Positions 23,070-34,252 of a stretch of DNA of 64,000 nt are shown here, piece after piece (position 1 is the stretch's first letter; each line of letters opens with the position of its first letter). Source of the stretch: Isoetes taiwanensis (taxonomy: Eukaryota; Streptophyta; Lycopodiopsida; Isoetales; Isoetaceae). The position numbers were made by a program, and so were the translations under genes. The notes under the pieces were generated by a model that was not told the origin of the DNA, searched no databases, and saw only the letters and a program-made list of their open reading frames with translations. The stretch lies in assembly GCA_021234155.1 (NCBI GenBank), contig JAJEKV010000087.1, forward strand, positions 3,159,242 to 3,223,241, read 5' to 3'.

Positions 23070-24590
23070 TTGAGAATTTTTTTGTTGAAGGACGTCAGAC
23101 TTTATTCAATCAAAGAGTCAAATACAAGTATAAATGCAGAGACAGGAATAAAATCTCAGCGGATAAGCAGAGACCCACCGAGTGAAGCAACCTGCCTAAG
23201 CATAAGAGTGCACATCCAAATACTCCTCAAAAATCAATCGCCTCTTGCGAGGGGCAAGTGAAGAACAATGATACGACTTTACAATGTAACCTTGAGCTTC
23301 TTGGAGAACACGATTATCTGCCACATCCAGACCTTTGAAGATTACCAATCTTCGTCTTTTCCAGATAGTCCAAAGCAACCATCCTGGCCGCTAGATGAAA
23401 AGCCCGGCCTTGTAACTGTCAGTGTACTTGGGTAAATTGCCAAAAGCGGTTGTTGACTTGTTAGTGAAACACGAAAAGGGAAAACAACCGGTCCCATACT
23501 GCCTAAGGTGTTCACACATGAAAAAGCAATGCTCAATGGTCTCGAGACCCACACTTGCATCTTGGACAATCGATTTGATATTCTAGGGTTAAACTTATGG
23601 ACAAACACATTAACCCTTGAGACACCTATGAAGAATACGCCACCAAAGAAGCGCCACTTTAGGATGAAGTAGCTTGTCCCATGCCCAAGACCACACCTTA
23701 CGCCATTGAAGAGGAGGAAGTTGAAGAGACCACTTATTAGGCGGAGGAAGAATATCGTATCAAGCAACAACCGATACATAGAGTTCACAAGTTTGCACTC
23801 CTTAATTTCTTCATGACAAACCCATACCAAAATATCTTCTTGGTGTGGCGAGAATAGGGTGTAGAAAATCAGCAACTTTTTGCCAAAGAACTCTATCCCA
23901 TCGCCCCAATAGAAACTTTAATCGAAAAGCCTCCCATGTCAAGAATTGGCACGAGTCATACCATCTTTGCAATAGTTAAGATTCCAGCACTTTTCCAACG
24001 TCTTTGAGTCAATGGGTGCACTGTAAAGCAAAGTGGTTGATTGTCTACCAGAGGGATCCACCAAGAGGGATCCACCAACAAGGTGCAGTCAACTGTACAC
24101 AAGCAGTTGGACTGATGTGAAATAAAGTTTTGACTGTGTCCCAGGAATCTAACAATCCCTTTAAGAATGGAGAAGCATTATGATAAGGCCGCAACTCATA
24201 AAATAAACTCCATGGAAGAACAGGTTTGAGTGTGACTTTACCAAAAGGGATACAGTAGGTAAGAGCCTGTGCAATAAGCCGTAACCCAGGAGAATCATCC
24301 TTACCTACGAGAAGCCGCCAAATGAATTTTGAGATCATAACCTTACTCTGCAAATGGAAATCTGTCATGCCCAAACCTCCAGCAGAATGTTTATATCTTC
24401 GAATATGCAACTTCATGGTTTGAAGTGGCTTTCCAACAACACTGTTGCAAGCTGTCGATAACGTCAGCAATTTAATATAAGTGTGTTCCCAGAATGCAAA
24501 ATGCAGAGGCCACTTTTTTTGTGACACTTTGGAAACCCTTTTTATTACAATAAGTATAGAATGAATTGCGGTGACATAGTAATGCTTCAT
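23070..24590 (-). mobile_element. LINE-D: decayed L1-type LINE fragment (C-terminal RT region)
   Basis: The minus-strand frame 24045-24590 contains SAGGLGMTDFHLQSKVMISK and FIWRLLVGKDDSP, the post-RT region of plant L1-type ORF2. Lower down, mixed frames over 23342-23875 give ILHRCLK, CEHLRQYG and WTIWKRRRLVIF, the zinc-binding zf-RVT end of ORF2. The left edge has a T-rich stretch with 'gactttattcaatcaaa', as expected for the 3' UTR of a minus-strand LINE. Several stops and shifts show it is dead, and the RT catalytic core is absent. A relative lies at 37186-37812. Confidence 0.7.
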
Positions 24591-25150
24591 TTATCAATGT
24601 TATGAAAGCTTTCAAATTATCATCTACGAGACATGCGAGCATGTTGGAAAGTGACGAAGCAACTGCATTAGGTAGAACAAGTCTGTTGATGACTGGATTT
24701 ATTATTCTCGTTTCTAGTCATATCTACATGAAATTGGCAAGATCACTGTTACGGTCTGAAAGCATTGGCCCAGGAAAAATATCCTTGTACCTCTATATCT
24801 GCAATGTAGAAGGTGGATGGACTAATCCATTTTCCATGCCATACATTTGTACCTGGGTGAAATCACCACTATAACAAGACCGTTTGAGTGACAAGACATG
24901 AAAGCAAGTGATGCTTGTTTAAATTATAATCGATATTTTTATATTCATTCACAATGCTGCATGCCAGTCTTGCAAGATGTTTGATGGACCTTAGAAAATG
25001 CTTTGTTTGAAAACTGCCAGGTTTCTTTCAGCGCAAGTTCTATCGAATCTTGCCTCGAGCTTACAAGCTAAAAAACAGTTCATGGCCTTCCCATGGGTGG
25101 ACAAGGGCATCATTTCGCCTCGGATATTATTCATGTTAGGGCAACAACAG
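24591..25150. other. Flank between LINE-D and the copia element
   Basis: One open frame (24602-24874, 90 codons) and one at 24998-25192 have no recognised motif. The second runs into the left LTR, so it predates the insertion or is chance. Confidence 0.3.
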
Positions 25151-25878
25151 TGTGAAGTATTTGTTCATATCAAATTTCATGTGAGTTGCTGAGACACAGA
25201 CCTGGATTAATGCTTGTGCAGTTGAAGATGAAAACATTATGGTAAAGGTTATATGGTCAGAGTTGATCACATTATAAGGTGACAGAGTTTGATTAAGCAA
25301 GAAAAATGAGCACAGTACACTTAACCAATGTGAATAGCCATGGTGAACTTAAACCTAAAGGTTTATTCACTATGGTGACCATTGGAGTTATGTAAATATC
25401 AAACCATTGGAATTGTATAAAGTATATATACAGAAAGTTGACAATAGGTCAACTATTTCGGGAGGGAACCGAGATTCGAATTCTCGGTCCAATGCCATGA
25501 AGGCAATCTGCACTCTGGGAATGATTGTAGGCTGTCGGTTAGGCCAGACGGCCGGACTGAAGGCTATAAGGAAAATCGAAGATGAATTACACCGACTGAA
25601 GCTCGGAGTTCGTTTACCTAAAACTGAAGGATAGAGGTCTGTATAATATGTGGGATATTTTGTGTGATCAAATATATTCATTCATAACCATTGTCTTGTA
25701 AAGATATGGTAATTCAGTTGTTTGAAACTATGAAGGGTTAAAAGTTCCATGGTTTATGAGTTCAATTCATGACATTATTTCCATGGAGTTTATAATGGTT
25801 ATGTGATTAATGATTATTGAGTAGCTCAAATATCTGGTTGATTTCATTATATCAAAGAGAGTTAACAAATATCTTACA
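25151..25878 (+). repeat. 5' LTR of the copia element
   Basis: 728 bp, TG...CA ends, followed immediately by the PBS. It contains the usual promoter and polyadenylation functions by family rule; I did not fix their exact sites. Differences from the 3' LTR are c/t near 25442, g/a near 25551, c/t near 25593 and g/a near 25662. Confidence 0.95.
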
Positions 25879-25879
25879 T

Positions 25880-25891
25880 TGGTATCAGAGC
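25880..25891 (+). promoter_or_regulatory. Primer binding site
   Basis: TGGTATCAGAGC matches the 3' end of plant initiator methionine tRNA, the usual primer for minus-strand synthesis in Ty1/copia elements. It begins two bases inside the 5' LTR. Confidence 0.9.
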
Positions 25892-25907
25892 AGGTTAAGA
25901 TCACAAT

Positions 25908-27203
25908 ATGGCAAGCAGGTTTGGTGCTGGTTTACTCAGTGCAATTGAAGTCTTCAAGGGAGACTCTGGTTTCCAAGTATGGAAAGAGAAGGTGAAACAT
26001 GTTTTGCAGGTTGAAGATCTGTGGGATCTCATAGAAGATAATGATGGAAGAAAGTCAAGTAGTGATGTTGGGAAAATTGGAACTGTAGTAGCTGAGGGCA
26101 GTTCTTCATCAAATGAAGAGCAAACTGATGAAGTGGAGACACGAGAGGTTGTTTCCAAGGAAAGGATATTTGAAGACAGTTCAAAAGTGAGAGAAGCCCA
26201 GGGTATCATCATGAGCAAAGTAAGTTCGAGTATAGTGCTCAAACTAAGAGGTATGAGTCCTAGTCAAATGTGGAAGTATATGCTTTTAACATATGAAGAG
26301 AAAACATCTTCACAAATAGATGTTTTGGAAAATGAACTGAGAAGACTAAAATTTAGTGATAATATTGTGGCTGACTTGGAAGGAGCAGGGGTAATTTATT
26401 CCCAACAGCAGCAGGTGTTAGCTATATCTAGGGCAGTGGCAGGCCTAGGGAATGTGGCAGTCTTCATAAGAACAATTGCTAAAACAAGAGTTGAAGCTGA
26501 AAGAATGCTTAAAACTGAAATAGAACAAAACAAAGTATTAGAAGAAGAGGAGACTTCACAAATATTATTTGCTAAAAACAGAGGGAAGAAAGAAGATCGT
26601 TCAAGTGGCAGAATTGGACCATGCTTTAATTGTGATCAATATGGTCACATAAAGGTAAACTGTCCTAATCTAGTGAAGGAGATAAATTGCTACAATTGTG
26701 GTGGCAGGGGACACTATGCATCTAACTGCTCTACTCCAAAGAATAACACAAGGGGAAGGGGAAGAGGAGGCAGAGGAAGTGCAGGCTATAGAGGAAGAGG
26801 AAGGGGAAGAGGGAGAAATACTTTTCATGAAGCTAATGTTGCAGAAGAGGTCATGCTTGAAGATGACACAAATGAAGAAGTTGAAGAGGTATGTTTGCAT
26901 AAAATTCTTGCATGTAATAATGATATTGACCATGAGGATTTTCTGGTTTTAGACAGTGGAGCCGAAAAAACAATTGCATGCAACCCCAAAATCTTGAAGG
27001 AGAAAAGGGGAACACCAGGAGGTTTTATCCAAGTTGGAAATGGAAATCTGCAAAAAATAGAAGACATTGGGATCCTTGAGCTATTTAGTTTAGATGGAGA
27101 AGTTGTGAATTTGCAAAATGTACTTTGTGTACCTAGCTTGGTCAGAAATTTAATATCAATCTCCCAACTTGTGGATTTGGGTTTTAAGGTTGTGTTTGAA
27201 TAA
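25908..27203 (+). CDS. Gag-protease ORF of the copia element
   Basis: 431 codons starting at the first ATG after the PBS. Residues 1-200 are the copia Gag (UBN2-type) region. Two CCHC zinc knuckles begin near residues 239 (CFNCDQYGHIKVNC) and 261 (CYNCGGRGHYASNC), followed by a Gly/Arg-rich stretch and an acidic stretch. The aspartic protease motif DSGAEKT begins at residue 349. The frame closes at TAA 27201-27203, while similarity to the copia polyprotein continues past the stop, so this stop looks like a point mutation. An alternative is a natural gag-only product. Gag forms the particle and protease cuts the polyprotein. Confidence 0.9.
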   Translation: MASRFGAGLLSAIEVFKGDSGFQVWKEKVKHVLQVEDLWDLIEDNDGRKSSSDVGKIGTVVAEGSSSSNEEQTDEVETREVVSKERIFEDSSKVREAQGIIMSKVSSSIVLKLRGMSPSQMWKYMLLTYEEKTSSQIDVLENELRRLKFSDNIVADLEGAGVIYSQQQQVLAISRAVAGLGNVAVFIRTIAKTRVEAERMLKTEIEQNKVLEEEETSQILFAKNRGKKEDRSSGRIGPCFNCDQYGHIKVNCPNLVKEINCYNCGGRGHYASNCSTPKNNTRGRGRGGRGSAGYRGRGRGRGRNTFHEANVAEEVMLEDDTNEEVEEVCLHKILACNNDIDHEDFLVLDSGAEKTIACNPKILKEKRGTPGGFIQVGNGNLQKIEDIGILELFSLDGEVVNLQNVLCVPSLVRNLISISQLVDLGFKVVFE

Positions 27204-27262
27204 ATGCATTGCAAAATTTATGAAGGAGATGTACTGAAATTTTTAGGAAGACGTGTTGGAAT

Positions 27263-29980
27263 TTGTTTGGGATAAATGCAAAGTGCCTTGGAAGTGCAAA
27301 TCTGACCACAGTACCAAACATCACAACCTGGCATGAAAGACTTGCACATGTAAATGTTAAAAACATAGAAACTATGATAAAGAATGGATGGATCAAGTCT
27401 GCAGAAAACAAACTAGAAGACCACATTTGCAGGGGTTGTATGTTGGGAAAACATTCTAGACTCCCATTCTCAAAGGCAAAAGGCAGATCGAATGAGATAC
27501 TGGGATTGATCCACACGGACCTATGTGGTCCCATAAATGTGACAGGGCTAACTGGAAAAAAATATTTCATAACCTTTATTGATGATTTTAGCAGGAAGGC
27601 AAAGATTTACTGCTTAAGGACTAAGGAGCAAGCTTTTGAAGCATTCAAACAATATGCTGCAGAGGTGGAGCTGGAAACAGGAAAAAGGATCAAGTGTGTG
27701 CGCTCAGATCGAGGAGGTGAGTACCTTTCTTTCAAATTTAAGAAATATTGCATAGATAGAGGCATAAAGAGACAATATACATGTAGTTATACCCCTCAGC
27801 AAAATGGTGTTGCTGAGAGGAAAAACAAATCCATTTTAAATGCTACTAGATCAATGCTTAAGCATTCTGGACTTCCAAATTTCTTGTGGGAAGAAGTGGT
27901 GAAAACTGCAGTTGTGATACAAAACACTTTACCATCAGTGAGCATAGAAGGAAAATGCCCTGAACAAATGTGGTCAGGAAAATTACCTTGTTATGAAAAA
28001 TTCAAGGTGTTTGGATGCTTGGGATATACACACATTCCTCAAGAGTTGAGAAGAAAATTGGATGACAGATCCATCATCACATACTTGGTAGGTTATGATG
28101 AAAACTCCAAAGGTTATAGGATGTATAATCCTTTGAAGAAAAATGTCATGATAAGCAGGGATGTGATTTTTGTAGAGAATGGCTTATATCGACCATTTGT
28201 TGACAATGGAGAAACTAAAGAAAATAAACTTACTAAAAATTCTGACAGAAATCCAAAATCTCAGGAACATGAAATTAGAGAAGAAGAGGACACAAATACA
28301 ATGGAAAACTCTGATTCAGAAGGTTCAGAAAGTGAAGGGGATATGGATATAAACATGAATGATGCTACATCAGGATTGAATGGTGAGAATTATGAAATGA
28401 CTGAGGACAAAGAAAATAAAGGAAGGAAAACGGAGGGTGAAAGACTTAGAGATGAGTTGAACTTAGATATGACAGGTTATGGCAGAAAACCAGATGGAAA
28501 AAGTGTAAGATTGTCAAATACAAGGCAAAAAGCAGATGAAGCCTTAATGGTAGTGCAAACTGGTGTTCCAGGAAGTTTTGAAGATGCAATCAGTGGAATA
28601 GAAGGTTTTAAGTGGAAAAAGGCCATGGTAGAAGAAATGGAATCATTTGATAGGACAGGAACTTATGAAGTAGTGGATCTGCCAAAGGGGAAACACACAA
28701 TAGGAAATAAATGGGTATACAAGCTCAAAGTCAATGCAGATGGAACACCAAAATATAAAGCAAGATTGGTTGCCCAAGGCTATTCTCAAAAGCAAGGCAT
28801 AGATTATGAAGAAACATATTCACCAGTGGTTAAACTTGGAAGTATTAGAATGATTATTGCAACTTCAAATGCTCTAAATTTAGAACTACATCACATGGAT
28901 GTATGTACAGCCTTTTTGAATGCTGATCTAAAAGAAGAAGTATACATGGAGCAAGCTCAGGGCTTTGAGAAGGGTATTGGAAAGGTGTGGAAGCTGAAAA
29001 AGGCAGTTTATGGCCTAAAACAATCACCAAGGGAGTGGTATTCATGCATAAACGATTTTTTGAAAGAGCAAGGGTTCATAAAATTAATGAATGATGGAAA
29101 TGTATATGTACTGAGAGAGGAACAGAATTTTTGCATAATGGCAATTTATGTAGATGATTGTGTGTTGGCTTCGAATAACTCAGAGTTTATGAAAACATGC
29201 AAACAAATGTTGAAAGGAAGGTACAAAATGTCAGATCTTGGTGAATTATCTCAATACCTTGGAGTAGAAGTGAGAAGAGATAAGGAAAACAGGTCAATCT
29301 CTTTATGTCAAACCAAGTATATTGATTCAGTATTGGAAAAATTCAATATGCAGGATTGTAATGCAGTAAAGGCCCCTATACTCCCAGGTTGCAAACTCTC
29401 AAAAAACATGTGTCCACAAACAGTGAATGAAGCTGAAGAAATGAAGAAATTCCCTTATAGACAGCTAATAGGAAGTCTACTGTTTATAGCCAACAATACT
29501 AGACCAGACATAGCATTTATTGTAAATGTTTTAAGCAGATACAATAATAACCCAGGTTTTGAGCATTGGCTAGCAGCAAAGAAGGTGCTTAGGTACTTAA
29601 AGGGGACGAGAACCACAGGGATAACATATAGTACAAAAGAACTAGAACTCAATTGTTACACAGATGCAGACTGGTGTGGAGATGTAGACGAGAGGAAGTC
29701 TACATCTGGATATTTTTTAATGCTTGGAGGAGGACCTGTGAGCTGGAGAAGCAAAAAACAATCCTCAATTGCATTATCAACTGCTGAATCTGAGTATGCA
29801 GCTACTACACTTGCAGCTAAGGAAATTATATGGTGTAGAAGATTGTTAAATGAAATGGGAATCACTCAAAATGGCAGCACACAACTCTTCTGTGATAATC
29901 AAAGTTGTATAGCAATGACCAAGAACCCAGTTCTACATGAGAGGACAAAGCACATTGAGATGGAAATGCACTATATTTGA
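27263..29980 (+). CDS. Integrase-reverse transcriptase-RNase H ORF of the copia element
   Basis: 905 codons in a different frame from the gag ORF. The first codon, TTG, is not a true start, so this is the remainder of a polyprotein after a frame change. It opens with the integrase HHCC zinc site (H24, H29, C56, C59). The DDE core follows (D86, the D of SDRGGEY near 150, E of AERKNK near 187). RT includes KWVYKLK, QGYSQKQGIDYEETYSPV and the catalytic YVDD at about 629-632. RNase H shows YTDADW near 801 and a later SAES-type segment. TGA at 29978-29980 cuts it near the end. The same frame stays open to 30124 with matching RNase H tail sequence. Confidence 0.92.
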   Translation: MFGINAKCLGSANLTTVPNITTWHERLAHVNVKNIETMIKNGWIKSAENKLEDHICRGCMLGKHSRLPFSKAKGRSNEILGLIHTDLCGPINVTGLTGKKYFITFIDDFSRKAKIYCLRTKEQAFEAFKQYAAEVELETGKRIKCVRSDRGGEYLSFKFKKYCIDRGIKRQYTCSYTPQQNGVAERKNKSILNATRSMLKHSGLPNFLWEEVVKTAVVIQNTLPSVSIEGKCPEQMWSGKLPCYEKFKVFGCLGYTHIPQELRRKLDDRSIITYLVGYDENSKGYRMYNPLKKNVMISRDVIFVENGLYRPFVDNGETKENKLTKNSDRNPKSQEHEIREEEDTNTMENSDSEGSESEGDMDINMNDATSGLNGENYEMTEDKENKGRKTEGERLRDELNLDMTGYGRKPDGKSVRLSNTRQKADEALMVVQTGVPGSFEDAISGIEGFKWKKAMVEEMESFDRTGTYEVVDLPKGKHTIGNKWVYKLKVNADGTPKYKARLVAQGYSQKQGIDYEETYSPVVKLGSIRMIIATSNALNLELHHMDVCTAFLNADLKEEVYMEQAQGFEKGIGKVWKLKKAVYGLKQSPREWYSCINDFLKEQGFIKLMNDGNVYVLREEQNFCIMAIYVDDCVLASNNSEFMKTCKQMLKGRYKMSDLGELSQYLGVEVRRDKENRSISLCQTKYIDSVLEKFNMQDCNAVKAPILPGCKLSKNMCPQTVNEAEEMKKFPYRQLIGSLLFIANNTRPDIAFIVNVLSRYNNNPGFEHWLAAKKVLRYLKGTRTTGITYSTKELELNCYTDADWCGDVDERKSTSGYFLMLGGGPVSWRSKKQSSIALSTAESEYAATTLAAKEIIWCRRLLNEMGITQNGSTQLFCDNQSCIAMTKNPVLHERTKHIEMEMHYI

Positions 29981-30124
29981 GATATGGTGAGTAAAGGGCA
30001 TATTCAACTGACCTACATACATACAGGTGATCAAATAGCAGACATTCTAACTAAAGCATTAGGTTGGAAACGGTTTAAAAGATTGGCTGAAATGATGAAC
30101 TGTAAGGACATTATAAAATTGTGA
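29981..30124 (+). pseudogene. C-terminal remainder of copia pol beyond a premature stop
   Basis: The frame continues 47 codons past the TGA at 29978-29980 and ends at TGA 30122-30124, 4 bases before the purine tract. It contains ADILTKAL, the conserved end of copia RNase H. The break therefore looks like a single-base nonsense mutation. The full-length product is not made unless the stop is read through. Confidence 0.8.
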
Positions 30125-30127
30125 TAT

Positions 30128-30138
30128 GAAAAGGGGAA
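30128..30138 (+). promoter_or_regulatory. Polypurine tract
   Basis: GAAAAGGGGAA lies directly before the 3' LTR TG. It is the expected plus-strand primer site. Confidence 0.85.
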
Positions 30139-30866
30139 TGTGAAGTATTTGTTCATATCAAATTTCATGTGAGTTGCTGAGACACAGACCTGGATTAATG
30201 CTTGTGCAGTTGAAGATGAAAACATTATGGTAAAGGTTATATGGTCAGAGTTGATCACATTATAAGGTGACAGAGTTTGATTAAGCAAGAAAAATGAGCA
30301 CAGTACACTTAACCAATGTGAATAGCCATGGTGAACTTAAACCTAAAGGTTTATTCACTATGGTGACCATTGGAGTTATGTAAATATCAAACCATTGGAA
30401 TTGTATAAAGTATATATACAGAAAGTTGATAATAGGTCAACTATTTCGGGAGGGAACCGAGATTCGAATTCTCGGTCCAATGCCATGAAGGCAATCTGCA
30501 CTCTGGGAATGATTGTAGGCTGTCGGTTAGGCCAGACGACCGGACTGAAGGCTATAAGGAAAATCGAAGATGAATTACACTGACTGAAGCTCGGAGTTCG
30601 TTTACCTAAAACTGAAGGATAGAGGTCTGTATAATATGTGGGATATTTTATGTGATCAAATATATTCATTCATAACCATTGTCTTGTAAAGATATGGTAA
30701 TTCAGTTGTTTGAAACTATGAAGGGTTAAAAGTTCCATGGTTTATGAGTTCAATTCATGACATTATTTCCATGGAGTTTATAATGGTTATGTGATTAATG
30801 ATTATTGAGTAGCTCAAATATCTGGTTGATTTCATTATATCAAAGAGAGTTAACAAATATCTTACA
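30139..30866 (+). repeat. 3' LTR of the copia element
   Basis: 728 bp, the same length as the 5' LTR and nearly identical to it. It ends CTTACA and is followed by cagctg. Confidence 0.95.
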
Positions 30867-33500
30867 CAGCTGTATCATAAATGGGTCATAACATGGGTTC
30901 ATATATGACTCCTCTTACCACATAAAATGGGCCATAATCGTGGAAAAGAGCAGGCTAAACTTAGGCTTTTTTGGTTCACCATGCACATGCTAAAATATGG
31001 GACATGCTAAAATATGGAAGCTAAAAGTTCGAACAAACATTTAATTGTCATGATCAACCCAAACCAACCACCCACAACTTTTGAGTCCAGAAGAAAAAGT
31101 CTGAGTACAAAATCCATCCTCTTCATGCCGGTCCAAGATGCAAAGGATTGAAGTGCGAAAATCCAAGATGCATCTTCTCTTTGTGACAGCACAGAGCAAC
31201 GGAAAAAAACCTTCTCAAAAAAAATTTTTTTTTTTGAGGGTAAGAAATTTTTATTGATATATAAATGGTACATAAGCCCTTATTCACCCATTTAGTGAAG
31301 AGAACAGAAAGATACACATCCAGCTAATGCAGTACTTTATTGGAGCTCTCTCAACCTCTTCCTTGCTCATTAGTACTATGGGGGCCACCACTTTTCCAGA
31401 AAGTACTATAGCAATGGCCACAGCCTCTTCCCAACAACCAAGTACTATGGAAGATAATTCCTCAATTTCCTACAATCAGCTACTTATGTAACCACCATCA
31501 TCCCCCACTAACCTAAAAAAAAACCGGCCCTAAGCTATTGCACTGTAAGTCCAAATTCTATGAAACAATTCCAATCACCACTGGCAGCAGAACAGCCTTG
31601 GCAAGCCATCAATTCTGACTCATGATCCTGATGAAGCTTCTCCCCGGAAATAGCAGCTTCAAGTGACAGCCAGGTACTATGGGAGCCTTTGTTCTACCTC
31701 TTCTATAACCATCACCTCGTGCAAAACTGCTTTAGGATCAAAGTGCCAAAACTAACTCATATATATCTAGCCCTCGTGGTCTTGTCACCCCTAGAGCCAT
31801 AAGCGCATATATCAGGGGCCTCCCGTCCCCTAATACTACAGGTAGCCATTTTGGAGACAATGGATTATAGAAATCTAACATAGAGCTTCTCCTGGCTGGG
31901 ACAGGAGAGCACAAGCCTATCTGAACACCCTTCTAAAGCAATAGTTACTTCAGCATAGTCTTGAAAAGAAGCAAAACTTTAATGATCTAACTCAAACTTA
32001 GTGTCAATGCCAAATTCATCACTGCATCCACACCTGGATAGAACTTACCATCATCTAAAACATGATTTACAATATGAAGTTCCCCACCAAATATTTTCTT
32101 GTAAATCCTGCGCAAAATGATTACTTGCACAAAGGTTCATCCACATAGAATAGATAAGCTTCAAATGCCGACTTAATAAATTCAAAGCCCATCAGATCCT
32201 ATGCTGATTTGCTTTTGCAAGAGTAGGAAAAGCACCAGCCAAACAAAAATGCAAAGAATAACTTAATACTAAAACTGCCAAGCTGTAAGAAAATCTTAAA
32301 GTATGCCACCAAACAAGAACCATATAGGAGGAACCCCACAAAAACACAGGGCTTCAAAACAACTTAACAAAAACTGCTCTAGCAATACCTAAGCCTCTGA
32401 ATGCTTTCACCCATATCAATATCGAAGTCACCACCATTTACCAGTTATAAGCATCACAACTGAACCAACCAGGACCCTGCAATGAGTGCAGGCCCATACT
32501 GCAGTGGTGCGGGTAGATTCTAATATGATATCACAGCTAATGACAGAGCCTTCTGAACCAAAGTCTGAGACTGAAATATGATAGCAGCATTTACCAAGCA
32601 GGTGCATAAAACCTTTATGGATACCGGATACGGTCTGCAGAATGCCATGGCAATCACCATAACATAAGCTCCACACATCCATCCTGAAGACCTGGCTATA
32701 TGCACTACGGCAGACATCATCCAATATTACATCTACAAAAATGCTGGTCCCTTCATCAACAAGAAATCTGATCTACACTATGGCTTAAATAAACCAAGAA
32801 CAGAGATAAAAGCGAAGATATCGGCCTTATCTTTCCACATCCAAATCTGTTCTAAGACTAAATGAAACCACACAGATTACCAGCAACAAGAGAGCATAAT
32901 CATCATGGTTGCAAGGATGCTATTTGCACCTCCGCCCTAAGCCTTAGAATCGAAGAAAAACCTTCGCTTTCGGGGCCGATTTCGTTTGCAAACAAACCCC
33001 TATTCGTCATCGCTCTGCAACAAATTCCTATTCGCCAAAAATAGAAGCCCATGTGACAACCATGGGCGCCCAAGGATAAACCTTTAAAAACATAAAATAG
33101 TAATGCCCCCATCCCCCATCCCCCCTCCCCAACCTTTAAAAGCGCATTACAGAAATCGTTCATTGCAAACTTTATGGAGATAAAAACTTCACGATACATA
33201 TATAAAGAGGATGTGTCATCCTGGGAGCTATTACACTTCTCAATATAGCTTGCTTATAAGACTTTAAATGATGCACATATTTAGAGGAATGCACTACGTC
33301 TTAGAGTGTATGATTGTGTAGATAAAAATGCATTTCCTCTAATGCCACCCCTTGTTTAACAAAGAACTGATTGAATTTAAAGCTTCAAATGAGCATAGTT
33401 CCATAGATGTGAGTACCTTCCTTTCACTATGATAGAACACATATCTCTATGGGTAGCTCTTTCACTTCCTCACTTTCTTTCTCTCATGTTGTTATTGTCG
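30867..33500 (-). mobile_element. Possible LINE or long retroposon, minus strand, no coding domain seen
   Basis: At 31219-31260 a T-run is followed by 'gagggtaagaaatttttatt', which on the minus strand reads as an AATAAA-like 3' end plus poly-A. The ~2 kb to its right has open minus-strand frames (32428-32724 and 32903-33199) without recognised domains. The right edge is undefined. It could be the untranslated 3' part of a LINE, a processed transcript or spacer. Confidence 0.3.
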
Positions 33501-33528
33501 GGTTATTAGAGCACAGAAAACATCACGT

Positions 33529-33694
33529 TATATGGAATGGAAAGGGGGAAGGCATTCTGGCTAGTCCCCTGACCTGCGGAATCCGGAAGCGCCGTTGATA
33601 CATGACCAAATTCTTCCGGCCAGGAGGCTGGCAAGGATGCCTGACCCCTTTCCATTGTACTACGTAAAGGTAAGCTTGACCGGATTCTGCAGGT
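33529..33694. other. Extended imperfect hairpin, GC-richer than surroundings
   Basis: The left arm from 33532 (tggaatggaaaggggg, then ggcattctggctag) pairs imperfectly with a right arm ending near 33660 (ccagg..ggctggcaaggatgcc, then cccctttccatt). A second pair, acctgcggaatccgg (33572-33586) and ccggattctgcaggt (33680-33694), overlaps it with one mismatch. The element may be a MITE or a miRNA-type foldback. It lies about 560 bases before the AP-3 sigma start codon. Confidence 0.45.
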
Positions 33695-34252
33695 TTTGTT
33701 CAGGCAATTTGTCATTCTGCAAAAGAATGATCCAAGAAACTAACGGAAGGCTCATCCACTTATCTTGACATAATCCATCCAACAACTAGTGAAATTCCAT
33801 TTAGTTTTAATCTCATTAGCAACCAGAGTTCATCCAATACTTTTTTCATAGTAGTCATGGGGCTTTCTTTGAAACACTTGTATAATGTCCACATAACTAA
33901 CATTTCATCATAGAGGATCAGCAATAACAGAAACACACCATCTATCTCCACTAGATAATGAAATTTCATCAAAATATGCTTGGTAAATGTAGCTTCTCTT
34001 TCCGCCAACATCAACAAAATCTACCTGGCCCTCTTGTATTTTTTCCACTCTTCAGACTTCCCCAATCCCACCCTATCTTTGCCCCAAGCCTGCATTTTTG
34101 CTAATTGAATTAAAGATTTTTGAAAACCATTAAAGAACTAGACAATGTGGACCTTCGATGGGAATTTGATTTATTGCGAATGGAAACATAACCCATTTTC
34201 CTATTTGTGCAATTTTCATAGGTCATTGAAGTAAAACAGGAGGTAAGGCAGG

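Larger units (their letters stand above)
25151..30866 (+). mobile_element. Ty1/copia LTR retrotransposon, structurally complete but coding-disrupted
   Basis: Two 728-bp direct LTRs (25151-25878 and 30139-30866) begin TGTGAAG and end CTTACA. A tRNA-iMet PBS follows the left LTR and a purine tract precedes the right. The order gag, protease, integrase, reverse transcriptase, RNase H identifies Ty1/copia. LTR copies differ at about four positions by eye, so insertion was recent. The coding region has a stop at 27201-27203, a frame change between about 27230 and 27265, and a stop at 29978-29980. Flanks (aacag on the left, cagct on the right) give no clean 5-bp duplication. Only 'acag' can be aligned, by sharing the terminal A. 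Confidence 0.95.
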
